Source: Acidimicrobiales bacterium (lineage in GTDB: Bacteria; Actinomycetota; Acidimicrobiia; Acidimicrobiales; SZUA-35). From it: 64,000 bases of DNA. The notes under the pieces are model-generated. The model was not told the DNA's origin. It was given only the letters and a program-made list of their open reading frames with translations, and searched no databases. The stretch is from assembly GCA_041394265.1 (NCBI GenBank), contig JAWKIO010000005.1:310001-374000 (forward strand), written 5' to 3'. This document shows, one piece after another, positions 1-8,061 of the stretch. How positions within the stretch are numbered: position 1 is the stretch's first letter; each line of letters begins with the position of its first letter. The position numbers were made by a program, and so were the translations under genes.

Positions 1-1343
1 CGGAGGTGACAGTCGGGTAGGCGGCAGTCATGGACTTGAGTTGCCGGGTGGTGAGGTCGAGTTTGATGGCGAGCGCACAGAAGTTGATGAGTTCGCCGTA
101 CTCGGGCCCAAGCATGTGTGCACCGACGATGAGGTCTGTCGCTCTGTCGACCAGAATCTTGACTGCCGCTGCCGTCTCCCCGATCCGGTAGTTCGAATAC
201 CAGCCGCTGGTGTCGGTGTACCGGACGTCGAGGTCGATGCCGGCGGCGACAGCTTCGGATTCGAGCATGCCGACACGGGCTAGTTCGGGGATGGTGAACA
301 CCGCTGTCGGAACACCGGCATAGTCCGGGACGATGGTCGCCGACTTCAACATGTTCGACGCCGCGACCTTGCCCTCGAACACCGCAATCGGGGTGAGCGG
401 CATGCCTGGCGTGTCCGCAGAATCTCCCGCAGCGTACACCCTCGGGTTGGTGGTGCTCTGCAGGTGTCCGGCAACCCTCACACCGCTCGGACCGTATTCG
501 ACGTTCGCGTTCTCGAGGCCGAGCCGGGACAGTTCGGCGACGCGTCCGGCGCCGTGCACGACGAGGTCCGTCTCGATGACACTTCGCTCACCATCTCGCT
601 CCATCGTCACTCGATAGACGGCGCCGTCGGCCTCGACCGACACGACCGAGGTACCGGTGTGCGTCTCGACGCCGGCTTGGATGCCGCGATCGACCAGAAG
701 CTCGACAAGGTCCGGGTCGAACCCCTTCAGCGGGCGTGCACCATGATCGATGATCGTGGGTCGGGCTCCGGCTCGGGCTGCGATGTGGGCGAACTCGAAG
801 GAAACGAAACCGCCTCCGACGAACAGGATCCGTTCGGGAAGCTCCACGAGATCCAGGAATGCAGTGCTATCGACGAGGCTCTCGGCGCCTGGAACATCGA
901 GTGGTCGGGGGCGGGCGCCGGTCGCGATGAGAAAGTGATCGGCGATGTAGCCGACGCCGTCGATGTCGAGGCTGTTCGTCCGGGTGAATCGGGCGGTGCC
1001 GTGCAGTGTGTCGACCCCGCTCCTGGCGAGGCCGCGTTCCATGTTCGCAGGGACTGGCTCGGTGAATCCGAGTTTGTGTTGCATCAGATCGGCCCGGTTG
1101 ATGTGCAAACCCTCGGCATCGATCCCCTTGCCACTCAGGAGGCGGGCACTGTCGATGATCTCCGCACCGCGCCGCAGGATCTTCTTCGGGTCACAACCCC
1201 CGCAGCGCGCAGGTGCCGCCGTAGGGAAGTTCATCGACGATCGCGACGCGCCAGCCTGACGAGGCGCACTTGTTCGCTGCTGCGTTGCCGGCCATTCCGG
1301 CACCGATGACGATCAGGTCATAGGCGGTGTTGTCGTTACTCAC
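1..1343 (-). pseudogene. NAD(P)/FAD-dependent disulfide oxidoreductase, frameshifted, runs off the window
   Basis: The gene reads leftward from a likely GTG at 1343 (an upstream start at 1382 is also open) and leaves the window at base 1. The N-terminus has the FAD-binding fold (YDLIVIGAGMAGNAAA) followed by YGGTCALRG. The frame then ends because a G5 run (C5 on the plus strand, 1197-1201) carries one base too many. Removing one base restores GGTCALRGCDPKKILRRG, which contains the redox-active C-x4-C pair of the glutathione reductase/mercuric reductase/lipoamide dehydrogenase family. After the shift the frame stays open to base 1, with the NAD(P) loop region (ILFVGGGFVSFEFA), an AGDSAD FAD motif and the start of the dimerisation domain. 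It overlaps the upstream metallochaperone gene by 8 bases, so the two form a MerR-controlled operon. It lacks the N-terminal HMA domain of classical MerA. The frameshift may be real decay or a homopolymer sequencing error. Confidence 0.85.
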
Positions 1344-1839
1344 TGCGGGGTTCCTCTGCGGGTCGGTGGTTCGTTGTGGCAATTGGATGTGGTGGTCGTG
1401 CCGGGGACGGTTGGGCGAAGCTCGTGAGTGTCCGATGCACGTCGGCGAGGCAGCAGTCGCCGCTCGGATTCAGATGCTCGCAAGCGCACAGGCTGTCAGC
1501 GACCGCTGTCTTGATCTCGGCTTTGATCACGCTGACACCGTCATGCTCGGCGAGGTCTCGACCGAGTGCGGCTGCGGTGTGGGCGAAGCAGAAACACACC
1601 GGCGTCGGTTGGTCCGTGGCCTTCAAACCGACTTGGGTGACCACCGAGTCGGCGTCAACAATGCCTTCGCCCAAGTGGTAGATGACCGGACACTGTTCGT
1701 TGGCGCAGTGCTGCCAATCACCATCGACCGCCTCGGCCAAATGGGGACGCACCGGGGCGGCGCCGATGATCGGGCCGACGTGACCACACTTCGGGCACGG
1801 CTCGGCGTCAGCGTCGGCGTTGCTGCAACAACTACTCAT
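1336..1839 (-). CDS. CopZ-like 2Fe-2S / zinc metallochaperone
   Basis: The 167-residue product starts MSSCCSNADADAEPCPKCG. The upstream in-frame start at 1881 lies inside the operator, so 1839 is preferred. The cysteine pattern (CC near the start, CPKCG, C near residue 40-45, CFCF, CACEH and CC-L near the C-terminus) matches the family of iron-sulfur and zinc binding metallochaperones related to the N-terminal domain of Archaeoglobus CopZ. Some members of this family are selenoproteins, but no in-frame TGA is seen here. The family is thought to deliver or reduce copper or mercury for an efflux or reductase partner. It is the first gene downstream of a MerR-type promoter and overlaps the disulfide reductase gene. 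The family assignment is by motif only. Confidence 0.75.
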   Translation of the reverse strand: MSSCCSNADADAEPCPKCGHVGPIIGAAPVRPHLAEAVDGDWQHCANEQCPVIYHLGEGIVDADSVVTQVGLKATDQPTPVCFCFAHTAAALGRDLAEHDGVSVIKAEIKTAVADSLCACEHLNPSGDCCLADVHRTLTSFAQPSPARPPHPIATTNHRPAEEPRSE

Positions 1840-1862
1840 CGGGGTTCTCGTCCATGAACCCG

Positions 1863-1894
1863 ACCATAAACCTTCTCCCACAGAAGAAGGTCAA
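1863..1894 (-). promoter_or_regulatory. MerR-type promoter with operator dyad
   Basis: On the minus strand a -35 TTGACC (1894-1889) and a -10 TATGGT (1868-1863) are separated by 20 bases, the over-long spacer typical of MerR-activated promoters. The spacer holds a dyad, ACCTTCT (1870-1876 on plus) with AGAAGGT (1885-1891). It faces the metallochaperone-reductase operon, and the merR gene starts 20 bases to the right on the other strand. Confidence 0.85.
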
Positions 1895-1911
1895 GCGGTA
1901 GAATCGGAAAC

Positions 1912-2319
1912 ATGTTGATCGGACAACTCGCAGACGCCCTCGGCATCCCCACCAGAACCGTCCGGTTCTACGAGCGCAAAGGCCTCCTGCCAGACCCCGA
2001 ACGCGCCGACAACGGCTACCGCGTCTACGACGACGCCACGCTCAACCGGCTCCGATTCATCCGCACCGCACAAGCCGCCGGACTCACCCTGGCCGAGATC
2101 GCCAGCGTCATCCACGTGCGCGACGACGGCACCGTCCCATGCAGCCATGTCGACGCACTCCTCGAAACCAAACTCGCTGAAGTCCGAGAACGACGACGGC
2201 AACTCGCCACGCTCGAATCCGATCTCTCCGAACTCCTGGAACGCAGCAGACACCTCGACCCAGCAAACTGCACCGCCGGCGAGATCTGCCACATATTCAC
2301 GCCAAGTGACCAGCCCTGA
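1912..2319 (+). CDS. MerR-family metal-responsive regulator
   Basis: This 135-residue protein has the MerR N-terminal winged helix (IGQLADALGIPTRTVRFYE, then GLLPDPERADNGYRVYD), a coiled-coil dimerisation helix (residues about 75-110) and a C-terminal metal loop. Cysteines lie in TVPCSHV (about residue 77), ANCTAG and EICHIF. Three cysteines in these places are the Hg(II)/heavy-metal ligand pattern of MerR and its close relatives, rather than the two-cysteine CueR pattern. It diverges from the metallochaperone-reductase operon, with the operator dyad in between. Mercury is the best guess for the signal, but this is not provable from sequence. Confidence 0.85.
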   Translation: MLIGQLADALGIPTRTVRFYERKGLLPDPERADNGYRVYDDATLNRLRFIRTAQAAGLTLAEIASVIHVRDDGTVPCSHVDALLETKLAEVRERRRQLATLESDLSELLERSRHLDPANCTAGEICHIFTPSDQP

Positions 2320-2391
2320 CAGGTTGCGGCTGCAAGAGCATCCGCAGACGAAGGCAACCCCACCGGGCAAGACACGAAAAGAGGCGCACTC

Positions 2392-3951
2392 GTGCCAACC
2401 ACCTCATTGCCCGAGCATCCATCGCTCGAAGAACTCAAGGGCCAGGCCAGACTCGTCCGAGACCTCATCCGCACGGGGGACCCCGGCGGGCTCTCGATGG
2501 TGGACGAGTTCCACCCACGCCTCGGCGCAGCCGACCTCGACGACAGCCAGCGACCAGGCTTCAAGACCGCGGACGCTCGACTGATCGTTGCCCGCATGTA
2601 CCGGTTCGCTTCTTGGAGTCGACTGCGGGAACACGTTGCCGTCGTCTCCGCCCACAGCTTCACCCCGCACGCCGAACGAGACTCCGGCCCGACCCGAACA
2701 GCCTCGTTCGTCGAAGATGCGTGCCTCGACTACGCCGAAGACGGACCCAGCCCCGCTGACCGGATCGCCGCAGCCCACCGGATGCTCGACGCCGACCCGA
2801 TGCTCGCCTCGGGTTCGATCGAGGCGCTGGCCACCGTCGGCGACCACCGGGCCCTCGACGCCGAACTCGACAGCAATCCCGACGCCGTCGATGCGCCATG
2901 TGGCCCAAACGACTGGCCGCCGCTGCTGTACGCGGTCTACTCCCGTGTCTCCACCGACAATCCCGACTGGTCAGCCATCGAAACCGTCAAGGTCCTGCTG
3001 GACCGAGGAGCTGACCCCAACGCCGGGTTCCTTTGGCGTGGCCTCGCCCCGCCCTTCACTGCCCTCACCGGAGCCTTCGGAGGCGGCGAAACCCACCAGA
3101 CATGGCACACCGAACGTCTCGAGCTCGCCCGACTCCTCCTCGACGCCGGGGCCGACCCGAATGACGGCCAGCTGCTTTACAACAACGACATCGGCGGTCA
3201 GAACCACGACGACCCTGCCCACCTCGAACTTCTCGTCGAATACGGGCTCGGCTCCCATCAAAACGGCCCCTGGTACCGGCGTCTCGGCGACCAGCTACGC
3301 GACCCCGCCGAACTCCTCTACGACGAACTCGAAGCCGCAGCCAAACGCAACCGACCGGCCATCCTCAGCTACCTCGCCACGCTCGGTCTCGAACTCGACC
3401 GACCCATCGGACGCTCACAATCCACGCCCGCCAGAATCGCCGCCGCCGAAGGCCACGACTCGGTACTTGCCGTCCTCGCCGAAGCCGGAATCGACACCGA
3501 GCTCACGCCGCCCGAAGCCGCGCTTCGACTGACGAGAACCAACCGAACCGATCAGCTACGGCAACTCCTCGCCGATCACCCCGACCTCCTCCCCCACCTC
3601 CACACCAGCTACCCCGGCCTCTGCAAGAACGTCACCGCCGAACACGCATCCATGCTCGACCTGCTGATCGAGCTCGGCTTCGACCTCGATGACCGATCCG
3701 GTACCAAGACCGCGCTCCACCGCGCCGCAGAAACGAACGACACCGACCGAGCCCGCATGCTCATCGACCACGGTGCAGACCCCAACCTCGTCGACACCCA
3801 TATCGGTGCCACACCCTGGGGATGGGCCGACCACTTCGGCAACTCCGAAACAGCCACCTACCTCCACCCCTCACCCACCACGGCGACCCACTCTCCGAGA
3901 TCGCCATCCACCACGAGCAAACCGTCCGAACGCTCTCGACACCGGAACTGA
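2392..3951 (+). CDS. Ankyrin-repeat protein
   Basis: A GTG start at 2392 has a good AAAGAGG ribosome site 8-14 bases upstream. The 519-residue protein contains degenerate ankyrin repeats. Clear examples are VKVLLDRGADPNAG (about residue 205), LARLLLDAGADPNDG (about 255), and TALHRAAETNDTDRARMLIDHGADPNLVD near the C-terminus (about 440-470). There is no signal peptide or membrane segment, so it is cytoplasmic. The function is unknown. Its last 130 bases overlap an Imm1-like frame, and the final 40 residues are low-complexity Ser/Thr/Pro. That suggests the true C-terminus was altered by an indel near 3870-3890. Confidence 0.75.
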   Translation: MPTTSLPEHPSLEELKGQARLVRDLIRTGDPGGLSMVDEFHPRLGAADLDDSQRPGFKTADARLIVARMYRFASWSRLREHVAVVSAHSFTPHAERDSGPTRTASFVEDACLDYAEDGPSPADRIAAAHRMLDADPMLASGSIEALATVGDHRALDAELDSNPDAVDAPCGPNDWPPLLYAVYSRVSTDNPDWSAIETVKVLLDRGADPNAGFLWRGLAPPFTALTGAFGGGETHQTWHTERLELARLLLDAGADPNDGQLLYNNDIGGQNHDDPAHLELLVEYGLGSHQNGPWYRRLGDQLRDPAELLYDELEAAAKRNRPAILSYLATLGLELDRPIGRSQSTPARIAAAEGHDSVLAVLAEAGIDTELTPPEAALRLTRTNRTDQLRQLLADHPDLLPHLHTSYPGLCKNVTAEHASMLDLLIELGFDLDDRSGTKTALHRAAETNDTDRARMLIDHGADPNLVDTHIGATPWGWADHFGNSETATYLHPSPTTATHSPRSPSTTSKPSERSRHRN

Positions 3952-4301
3952 TCGAGAACCTCCTCGACACGATCCATCACACAGCAAACGAACCAGTCCT
4001 CGTACGCCTCGAAACCAACCAGGCGAGCCTCAGCATCGGACTTGGCCGAGACGACCTGTCGGTCGCACTGCACCTCGATACCGACAACAACCCATGGCAC
4101 GCCGAAGGCGACCCCAATCTCACCCCGGCAGGACCGATCACCTTTTCCAGCCCGGACGGACACGACAACTACGACTTCCAACCAGAAGCTACCGTCACGG
4201 TCGAGACTGCACGGGCGACTGCCCGAGGCTTCGTTCTCCAGCCATCGACGCCACCGACAACCGTTGTGTGGATACCGGAAGGCAACCCAGAATCGACGTA
4301 A
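3822..4301 (+). CDS. Imm1-like immunity protein, start disturbed
   Basis: From about 3890 the frame reads SEIAIHHEQTV, then NEPVLVRLE, SLSIGLGRDDLSVALHLD, EGDPNLTPAGPITF, and a C-terminal TARGFVLQPSTPPTTVVWIPE. This order of motifs (SLSVGLG, GDP-x-G-x-F, and a helix ending in x-V-x-W) is the pattern of the Imm1 family of contact-toxin immunity proteins. The only in-frame start is ATG 3822, deep inside the ankyrin gene, and residues 1-23 from it look like shadow sequence. Either a frameshift fused or separated the two genes, or translation is coupled to the ankyrin gene. No toxin gene is nearby. Confidence 0.6.
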   Translation: MGRPLRQLRNSHLPPPLTHHGDPLSEIAIHHEQTVRTLSTPELIENLLDTIHHTANEPVLVRLETNQASLSIGLGRDDLSVALHLDTDNNPWHAEGDPNLTPAGPITFSSPDGHDNYDFQPEATVTVETARATARGFVLQPSTPPTTVVWIPEGNPEST

Positions 4302-4310
4302 CTCCCAGTT

Positions 4311-4372
4311 CAGCGGCGCCCGGGACGGGACTTGAACCCGTACGAAGGTTGCACTCCCGAGGGGTTAAGCCC
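4311..4372 (-). repeat. Left attachment site: partial tRNA-Leu copy
   Basis: Read on the minus strand, this stretch keeps the tRNA-Leu acceptor 3' strand, a perfect T arm (ACGGG TTCAAGT CCCGT) and a degenerate anticodon loop (GGGCTTAACCCC, one A shorter than the real gene). The variable arm is changed, and no D arm or 5' acceptor strand follows. It is therefore a half-copy, not a working tRNA. Weak similarity to the right site continues about 15 bases beyond the 3' end (CGCTG then CTGGGA). Confidence 0.75.
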
Positions 4373-4482
4373 AACACCAGCCATGCCGACTGGTACAACC
4401 CGTCCGCTGACTCCGAGAACATCCAGCTCACAGCGCTGCACCAATCCGAGCCCGTCCAGCCCCATCCGAGGCAATCCGGCCA

Positions 4483-4505
4483 CGTTCGCGACTAATTCGC
4501 GACTA
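4483..4505 (+). repeat. Arm-type integrase repeats, left end
   Basis: TTCGCGACTA occurs twice, at 4485-4494 and 4496-4505, the first preceded by CG. The same tandem pair in the same orientation is found at the right end of the island next to the integrase start. The left pair lies about 140 bases inside the left core site. Confidence 0.65.
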
Positions 4506-4530
4506 CGAGCGGCATCTCCGATCTCCGTAT

Positions 4531-5907
4531 GAGTCCCTTGGCGTGGTGGGATTTCGGGGCGGGTCCACCTGTGGGTGAGTCACCGGCGTGATGCTCGGTG
4601 TGTACGACCAAGTGCACACCATGGAGAACCACACCGATGACTCTTGAACAGTCTGACATCGACCGCCTGCTCGACGCGATCTCGATCGGAGAAGGAACCG
4701 ATCTGGTCCGCCAGCTCGCCCAATGGGCGCTGCAACAGTTGATCGAGGCCGAAGCGGCCGAAAAGATCGGCGCCGGCCCCTACGAGCGCAGCATCGACCG
4801 GACCACGCATCGCAACGGGACCCGGCCACGGACCTTGTCGACCAAGGCCGGCGATCTGGAACTCGGGATCCCGAAACTTCGCAAGGGTTCGTTCTTCCCC
4901 AGCATCCTCGAACCCCGCCGACGGATCGATCAGGCTCTGTATGCGGTGGTGATGGAGGCCTATGTCAACGGCGTCTCCACCCGAGCGGTCGATGATCTGG
5001 TGGTGGCGATGGGGATCGACACCGGCATCTCCAAATCAGAGGTGTCGCGGATCTGCGCCGGTCTGGACGAACGAGTCGAAGCGTTCCGGACACGCACCCT
5101 GGGTCACACTTCGTTTCCGTACGTGTATCTCGACGCCACCTACATCAACGTCCGTGACGACGCCCTCGGCCAGGTCGTGTCCCGAGCGGTGGTCATCGCG
5201 ACCGGGATCACCGCTGCTGGTGACCGCGAAGTGCTGGGTGTCGATATCGGTGATTCGGAGGACGAAACGTTCTGGCTCCGGTTCCTCCGCTCGATGCGTA
5301 AACGTGGTCTCGGTGGTGTCCGCCTCGTCATCTCCGACGCCCACGAAGGGCTGAAGGCCGCCATCCGCAAAGGGATCAGCGGGGCGAGCTGGCAGCGGTG
5401 TCGCGTGCACTACGCCCGGAATCTGTTGTCCAAGGTCCCGAAAGGGCAGCAAGAAATGGTGGCGGCCGCGTTCCGGTCGATCTTCGCGCTCGGCACCACC
5501 GGGGAGATCAACACCCGTTGGGACGAGGTCGCCGACATGCTCGAGGCCAAGTTCCCGAAAGCGTCGTTGTCGATGCGTGACGCCAAGACCGATGTGTTGG
5601 CGTTCGGGGCGTTCCCGTCGTCGCATTGGCGCAAGATCTGGTCGAACAATCCGTTGGAACGACTGAACAAGGAAGTGAAACGGCGCACGAACGTGGTCGG
5701 GATCTTCCCCAACGACGCCGCAGCGATCCGGCTCATCGGGGCCGTGCTCGCTGATCAGCACGCGGAATGGGCGGTCGCTCGCCGCTACATGACCGAGGGG
5801 TCGATGGCAGACCTCAACACTGTGCGCGACACTGAGCGATCACGGGCCCAACTCGAGGCCTGACACACCGAGCAACACACTCGGAACCCCACCACTCCAC
5901 GGGACTC
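4531..5907 (+). mobile_element. IS256-family insertion sequence
   Basis: Terminal inverted repeats are visible at 4531-4556 and 5882-5907 (22 of 26 matching; core GTGGTGGG). The true ends may lie up to 15 bases further out, where weaker matching continues (CATCTCCG at 4513 and 5912). The element holds a single transposase gene. No target-site duplication was identified with confidence. It is inserted directly beside the left arm-type repeats of the island. Confidence 0.75.
4637..5863 (+). CDS. IS256-family (mutator-type) transposase
   Basis: The 408-residue product starts MTLEQSDIDRLLDAIS; the upstream in-frame codons at 4598 are probably untranslated. It has the family hallmarks in order: IPKLRKGSFFPSILEPRRRID, the first catalytic Asp in YVYLDATYINVR, the second Asp in LVISDAHEGLKAAI with the C-x2-H stretch WQRCRVHYARN after it, and the catalytic Glu in NPLERLNKEVKRR. 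The length is normal for the family and no disruption is seen, so it is likely active. Confidence 0.95.
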   Translation: MTLEQSDIDRLLDAISIGEGTDLVRQLAQWALQQLIEAEAAEKIGAGPYERSIDRTTHRNGTRPRTLSTKAGDLELGIPKLRKGSFFPSILEPRRRIDQALYAVVMEAYVNGVSTRAVDDLVVAMGIDTGISKSEVSRICAGLDERVEAFRTRTLGHTSFPYVYLDATYINVRDDALGQVVSRAVVIATGITAAGDREVLGVDIGDSEDETFWLRFLRSMRKRGLGGVRLVISDAHEGLKAAIRKGISGASWQRCRVHYARNLLSKVPKGQQEMVAAAFRSIFALGTTGEINTRWDEVADMLEAKFPKASLSMRDAKTDVLAFGAFPSSHWRKIWSNNPLERLNKEVKRRTNVVGIFPNDAAAIRLIGAVLADQHAEWAVARRYMTEGSMADLNTVRDTERSRAQLEA

Positions 5908-6157
5908 TGTCGCATCTCCGAGAACGCAACTGACCCCTTGAGGTAACCAAGCACTATCGGTCGAACCACCGCATACCCACCGACACCTCCGGTCTCGGCT
6001 CGATGCTCTAGATGTGGCCATATCGGCCGGAACTCGAAGCCTTCGTGGAGCGCAGACACATAAGATCCCGTCGACTGTGGCGAAGGCCAAATCCTGCGGA
6101 CCGACTGGAGTCGTAAGGCCAGCCAGTCCTGCCGAACCATTGTTCCTCGAGGACTGC
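5908..6157. other. Intergenic stretch after the IS element
   Basis: I see no gene, promoter motif or hairpin here beyond the outer edge of the IS256 right end. It lies downstream of the transposase and of the leftward methyltransferase gene. Confidence 0.5.
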
Positions 6158-6766
6158 TCACTGCCGTTGCATCACGACCGCAACGTAGGGACGACTGTCG
6201 CCGACGCCCGCGTCCTGGCGGTGCTCGGTTGTGTGCTCAACGAACCGGAAGCTCGCGCCGAACGCTGACGCGAGACCTTCGGCGTCGTAGCGTTCAACCG
6301 GCAGTCCCGCGCATTGGTCGGGGCCGTCGAGTGCGAAGGTCGCCACGACCAGGTGGCCCCCTGGCGCAACCGCCCACCTCGCGATGTCGACGTAGGCGCG
6401 GCGATCCTCCTCCTCTGCCAGGAAGTGGAAGACCGCCCGGTCATGCCACAACGCCCACGTTCTGGCCGGTTCCCAGCGGGTGACGTCGGCACGAACCCAG
6501 CTCACGGACCGGCCCGCTGATCCAAGCCGGCTTCGAGCTCGCGTCAGAGCCGAATCCGACACATCGAGGACGGTCAGGTCGCTGTAGCCAGCTTCTGTGA
6601 GCTCGTCGACCATACGGCTGTCACCTCCACCAATGTCGATCACGGGATCGGACGGAGACGAGAATCGCTGTACGAGAGCGAGGGTGGACGGGCGCGGTTC
6701 ATACCAACCCAGATCCTCGCTGTTCTTCGTTCGATAGATGTTGTCCCAATGCTGTTCTATGCCCAT
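6158..6766 (-). CDS. Class I SAM-dependent methyltransferase
   Basis: The start MGIEQHWDNIYRTKNSEDLGWYEPRPS at 6766 is chosen because GGGAG lies 8 bases upstream and because the family begins with a WD-x2-Y segment. The 202-residue protein has motif I (VIDIGGGDSRMVDEL), an acidic end of strand 2 (LTVLDVS), a motif near WVRADVTRW, and the post-motif LWHDRAVFHFL. The family with W-x-DRA-x-FHF resembles small-molecule (thiopurine or tellurite/selenite-like) methyltransferases. In a metal island, methylation of a toxic metalloid is possible, but the substrate is unknown. Confidence 0.85.
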   Translation of the reverse strand: MGIEQHWDNIYRTKNSEDLGWYEPRPSTLALVQRFSSPSDPVIDIGGGDSRMVDELTEAGYSDLTVLDVSDSALTRARSRLGSAGRSVSWVRADVTRWEPARTWALWHDRAVFHFLAEEEDRRAYVDIARWAVAPGGHLVVATFALDGPDQCAGLPVERYDAEGLASAFGASFRFVEHTTEHRQDAGVGDSRPYVAVVMQRQ

Positions 6767-6941
6767 GATCACTCCCGGCATCGCTTGTCGGCGGTCATCG
6801 TTCAACCGATCGCGAAGGGCAAGCCGGCTTCGCGCCACTGTGGGTAGCGATGGTAGAGCCAGCGTGCTCGCCGACCGACGGCGGTGATGCCGCGAACTGC
6901 TTCGTCGGTGCAAACACAGACAAGGGTCGCAACGACCCGCG

Positions 6942-7322
6942 TCAGGTGTCGCCCGCGGGCGGCACGCTGTTCGCTACTGGCTGATCGGGGGATCCAAAGC
7001 GAAATTCGCGCGTGCTTCGCGATCGAGCGATCGACACGGAACCAGCGATGAGCCAGAGGCTGAAGAGACTGAATCCGGCAAGTGCCTGCTTGCTGGCATT
7101 GCTATTGGTGTAGGTCTCGGCGTGTTCTTGTGCCGCTGTGGTGTCGTTGGGCGCCGATCCGAGCGGTGCCGCCTGTTGGGCGGGAGCGGCCATCAATGCG
7201 GCGATAGTCAGCAGGATGGCGATGACGACGATCACGGCGGCCACAGCAAGCTGGTTGAGGCTGAACACCCACTGACCATTCTGGCGGATGCCGCGTTCGC
7301 GTGCCTGGGCCGAGGTTGTCAT
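6942..7322 (-). CDS. Small membrane protein of unknown function
   Basis: The 126-residue product from ATG 7322 (MTTSAQARERGIRQNGQWVFS) has a first membrane helix at about residues 22-48 (LAVAAVIVVIAILLTIAALMA), a Thr/Asn-rich extracellular loop and a second helix near residues 83-100 (LAGFSLFSLWLIAGSVS). No family is recognised. The longer frame to 7724 includes non-coding-like sequence and is rejected. Confidence 0.55.
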   Translation of the reverse strand: MTTSAQARERGIRQNGQWVFSLNQLAVAAVIVVIAILLTIAALMAAPAQQAAPLGSAPNDTTAAQEHAETYTNSNASKQALAGFSLFSLWLIAGSVSIARSRSTREFRFGSPDQPVANSVPPAGDT

Positions 7323-7752
7323 TTCGCCAGTCTGGCACCGCAGCCGCCGACATCTGCATCGCCTTCGGGTCGAGAGGCGAGGTGGTGCACATGCCCCTTT
7401 GCTGCTGACCCGCAGCTGGCAGGGGCCGAATCTCGTCTCATCGGTATTCCTGTGCTGCGCCGGAATCGGACCGAACACGGTCATGCGTCTCGGCTTCGAG
7501 CACCAGCGACAGAACGCAGCGAGGCCGCCTCGCCCCACCCAGCGACGAAGTTGGTGTTTGGCCACAACGTCACCACGCATCCGCGGACGCATCGATGCAT
7601 GCGCCGACCATGACCACACAACGGTGTTCACCAACTCGTTGGCAAACAGACATGCTCCACCAACTTCGGCAACGGACGAGAGCGTCAGGGCTTTGACATG
7701 CGGGCTGCTGCGGGAGTGGTTCATCCGCCCTCGCCCGGGCCATACTGGTCAA
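7323..7752. other. Intergenic region without a recognised gene
   Basis: Open frames here on both strands give arginine- and proline-rich shadow peptides without family resemblance. It separates the leftward membrane gene from the rightward ctaG operon and presumably contains both promoters. A weak BlaI-type box (TGCGACA GAG TGTGCGA) lies at its right border, 7754-7770. Confidence 0.5.
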
Positions 7753-8061
7753 GTGCGACAGAGTGTGCGACATAGAGTTCTCGCAGTCCCAATCCACCGG
7801 GTGGCGATCGTGGTGTTCGTGGTTGCCGTTGGCTTCATGTTCGCCAGCCTCGCCCTCACATCGAACAGCAGCGCCCGGGAACCAACAACAACGACAACAG
7901 CCAGCCAGCCGCCTTTTGCCGTGCCAGCGGACGGCGCGTCGGCTGGAAGTCGGGTCCCGCTTCTCGCTGGATTCGGACTGGTTGCCGGCTGGGGAGGCTG
8001 TGTTGCCGTCACGGCGATTCGACGGCGGCCGCGAGCGACACCACCCCAAGGAGCGTCATGA
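7753..8061 (+). CDS. Small membrane protein upstream of ctaG
   Basis: The start is uncertain; GTG 7753 gives 102 residues, and GTG 7765 and 7801 are alternatives. The protein has a first membrane helix (VAIVVFVVAVGFMFASLALTS), a Thr-rich linker and a second helix (LLAGFGLVAGWGGCVAVTA) followed by basic residues. Its stop overlaps the ctaG start (ATGA, 8058-8061) and an AAGGAG ribosome site lies inside its end, so the two are co-translated. A weak BlaI-like box overlaps the first codons. The layout (two helices, small outer domain) matches the unknown gene at 6942-7322. Confidence 0.6.
   Translation: MRQSVRHRVLAVPIHRVAIVVFVVAVGFMFASLALTSNSSAREPTTTTTASQPPFAVPADGASAGSRVPLLAGFGLVAGWGGCVAVTAIRRRPRATPPQGAS

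Noticed and set aside
1183..1200. TGA after GGTCALRG in the disulfide reductase as selenocysteine
   Set aside because: Deleting one base from the adjacent G5 run restores RGCDPKK and a long open frame, so this is a frameshift and not a recoded stop.
464..1309. 281-codon plus-strand frame
   Set aside because: It is the antisense shadow of the disulfide reductase, whose motifs are clear on the minus strand.
4311..4400. Possible second tRNA-Leu gene
   Set aside because: The T arm and acceptor 3' strand are present, but the D arm and 5' acceptor strand are missing and the anticodon loop is one base short; it is an attachment-site copy.
7288..7752. N-terminal extension of the small membrane gene before ctaG
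   Set aside because: It reads as Arg/Pro-rich shadow without similarity; only the two-helix C-terminal part looks real.
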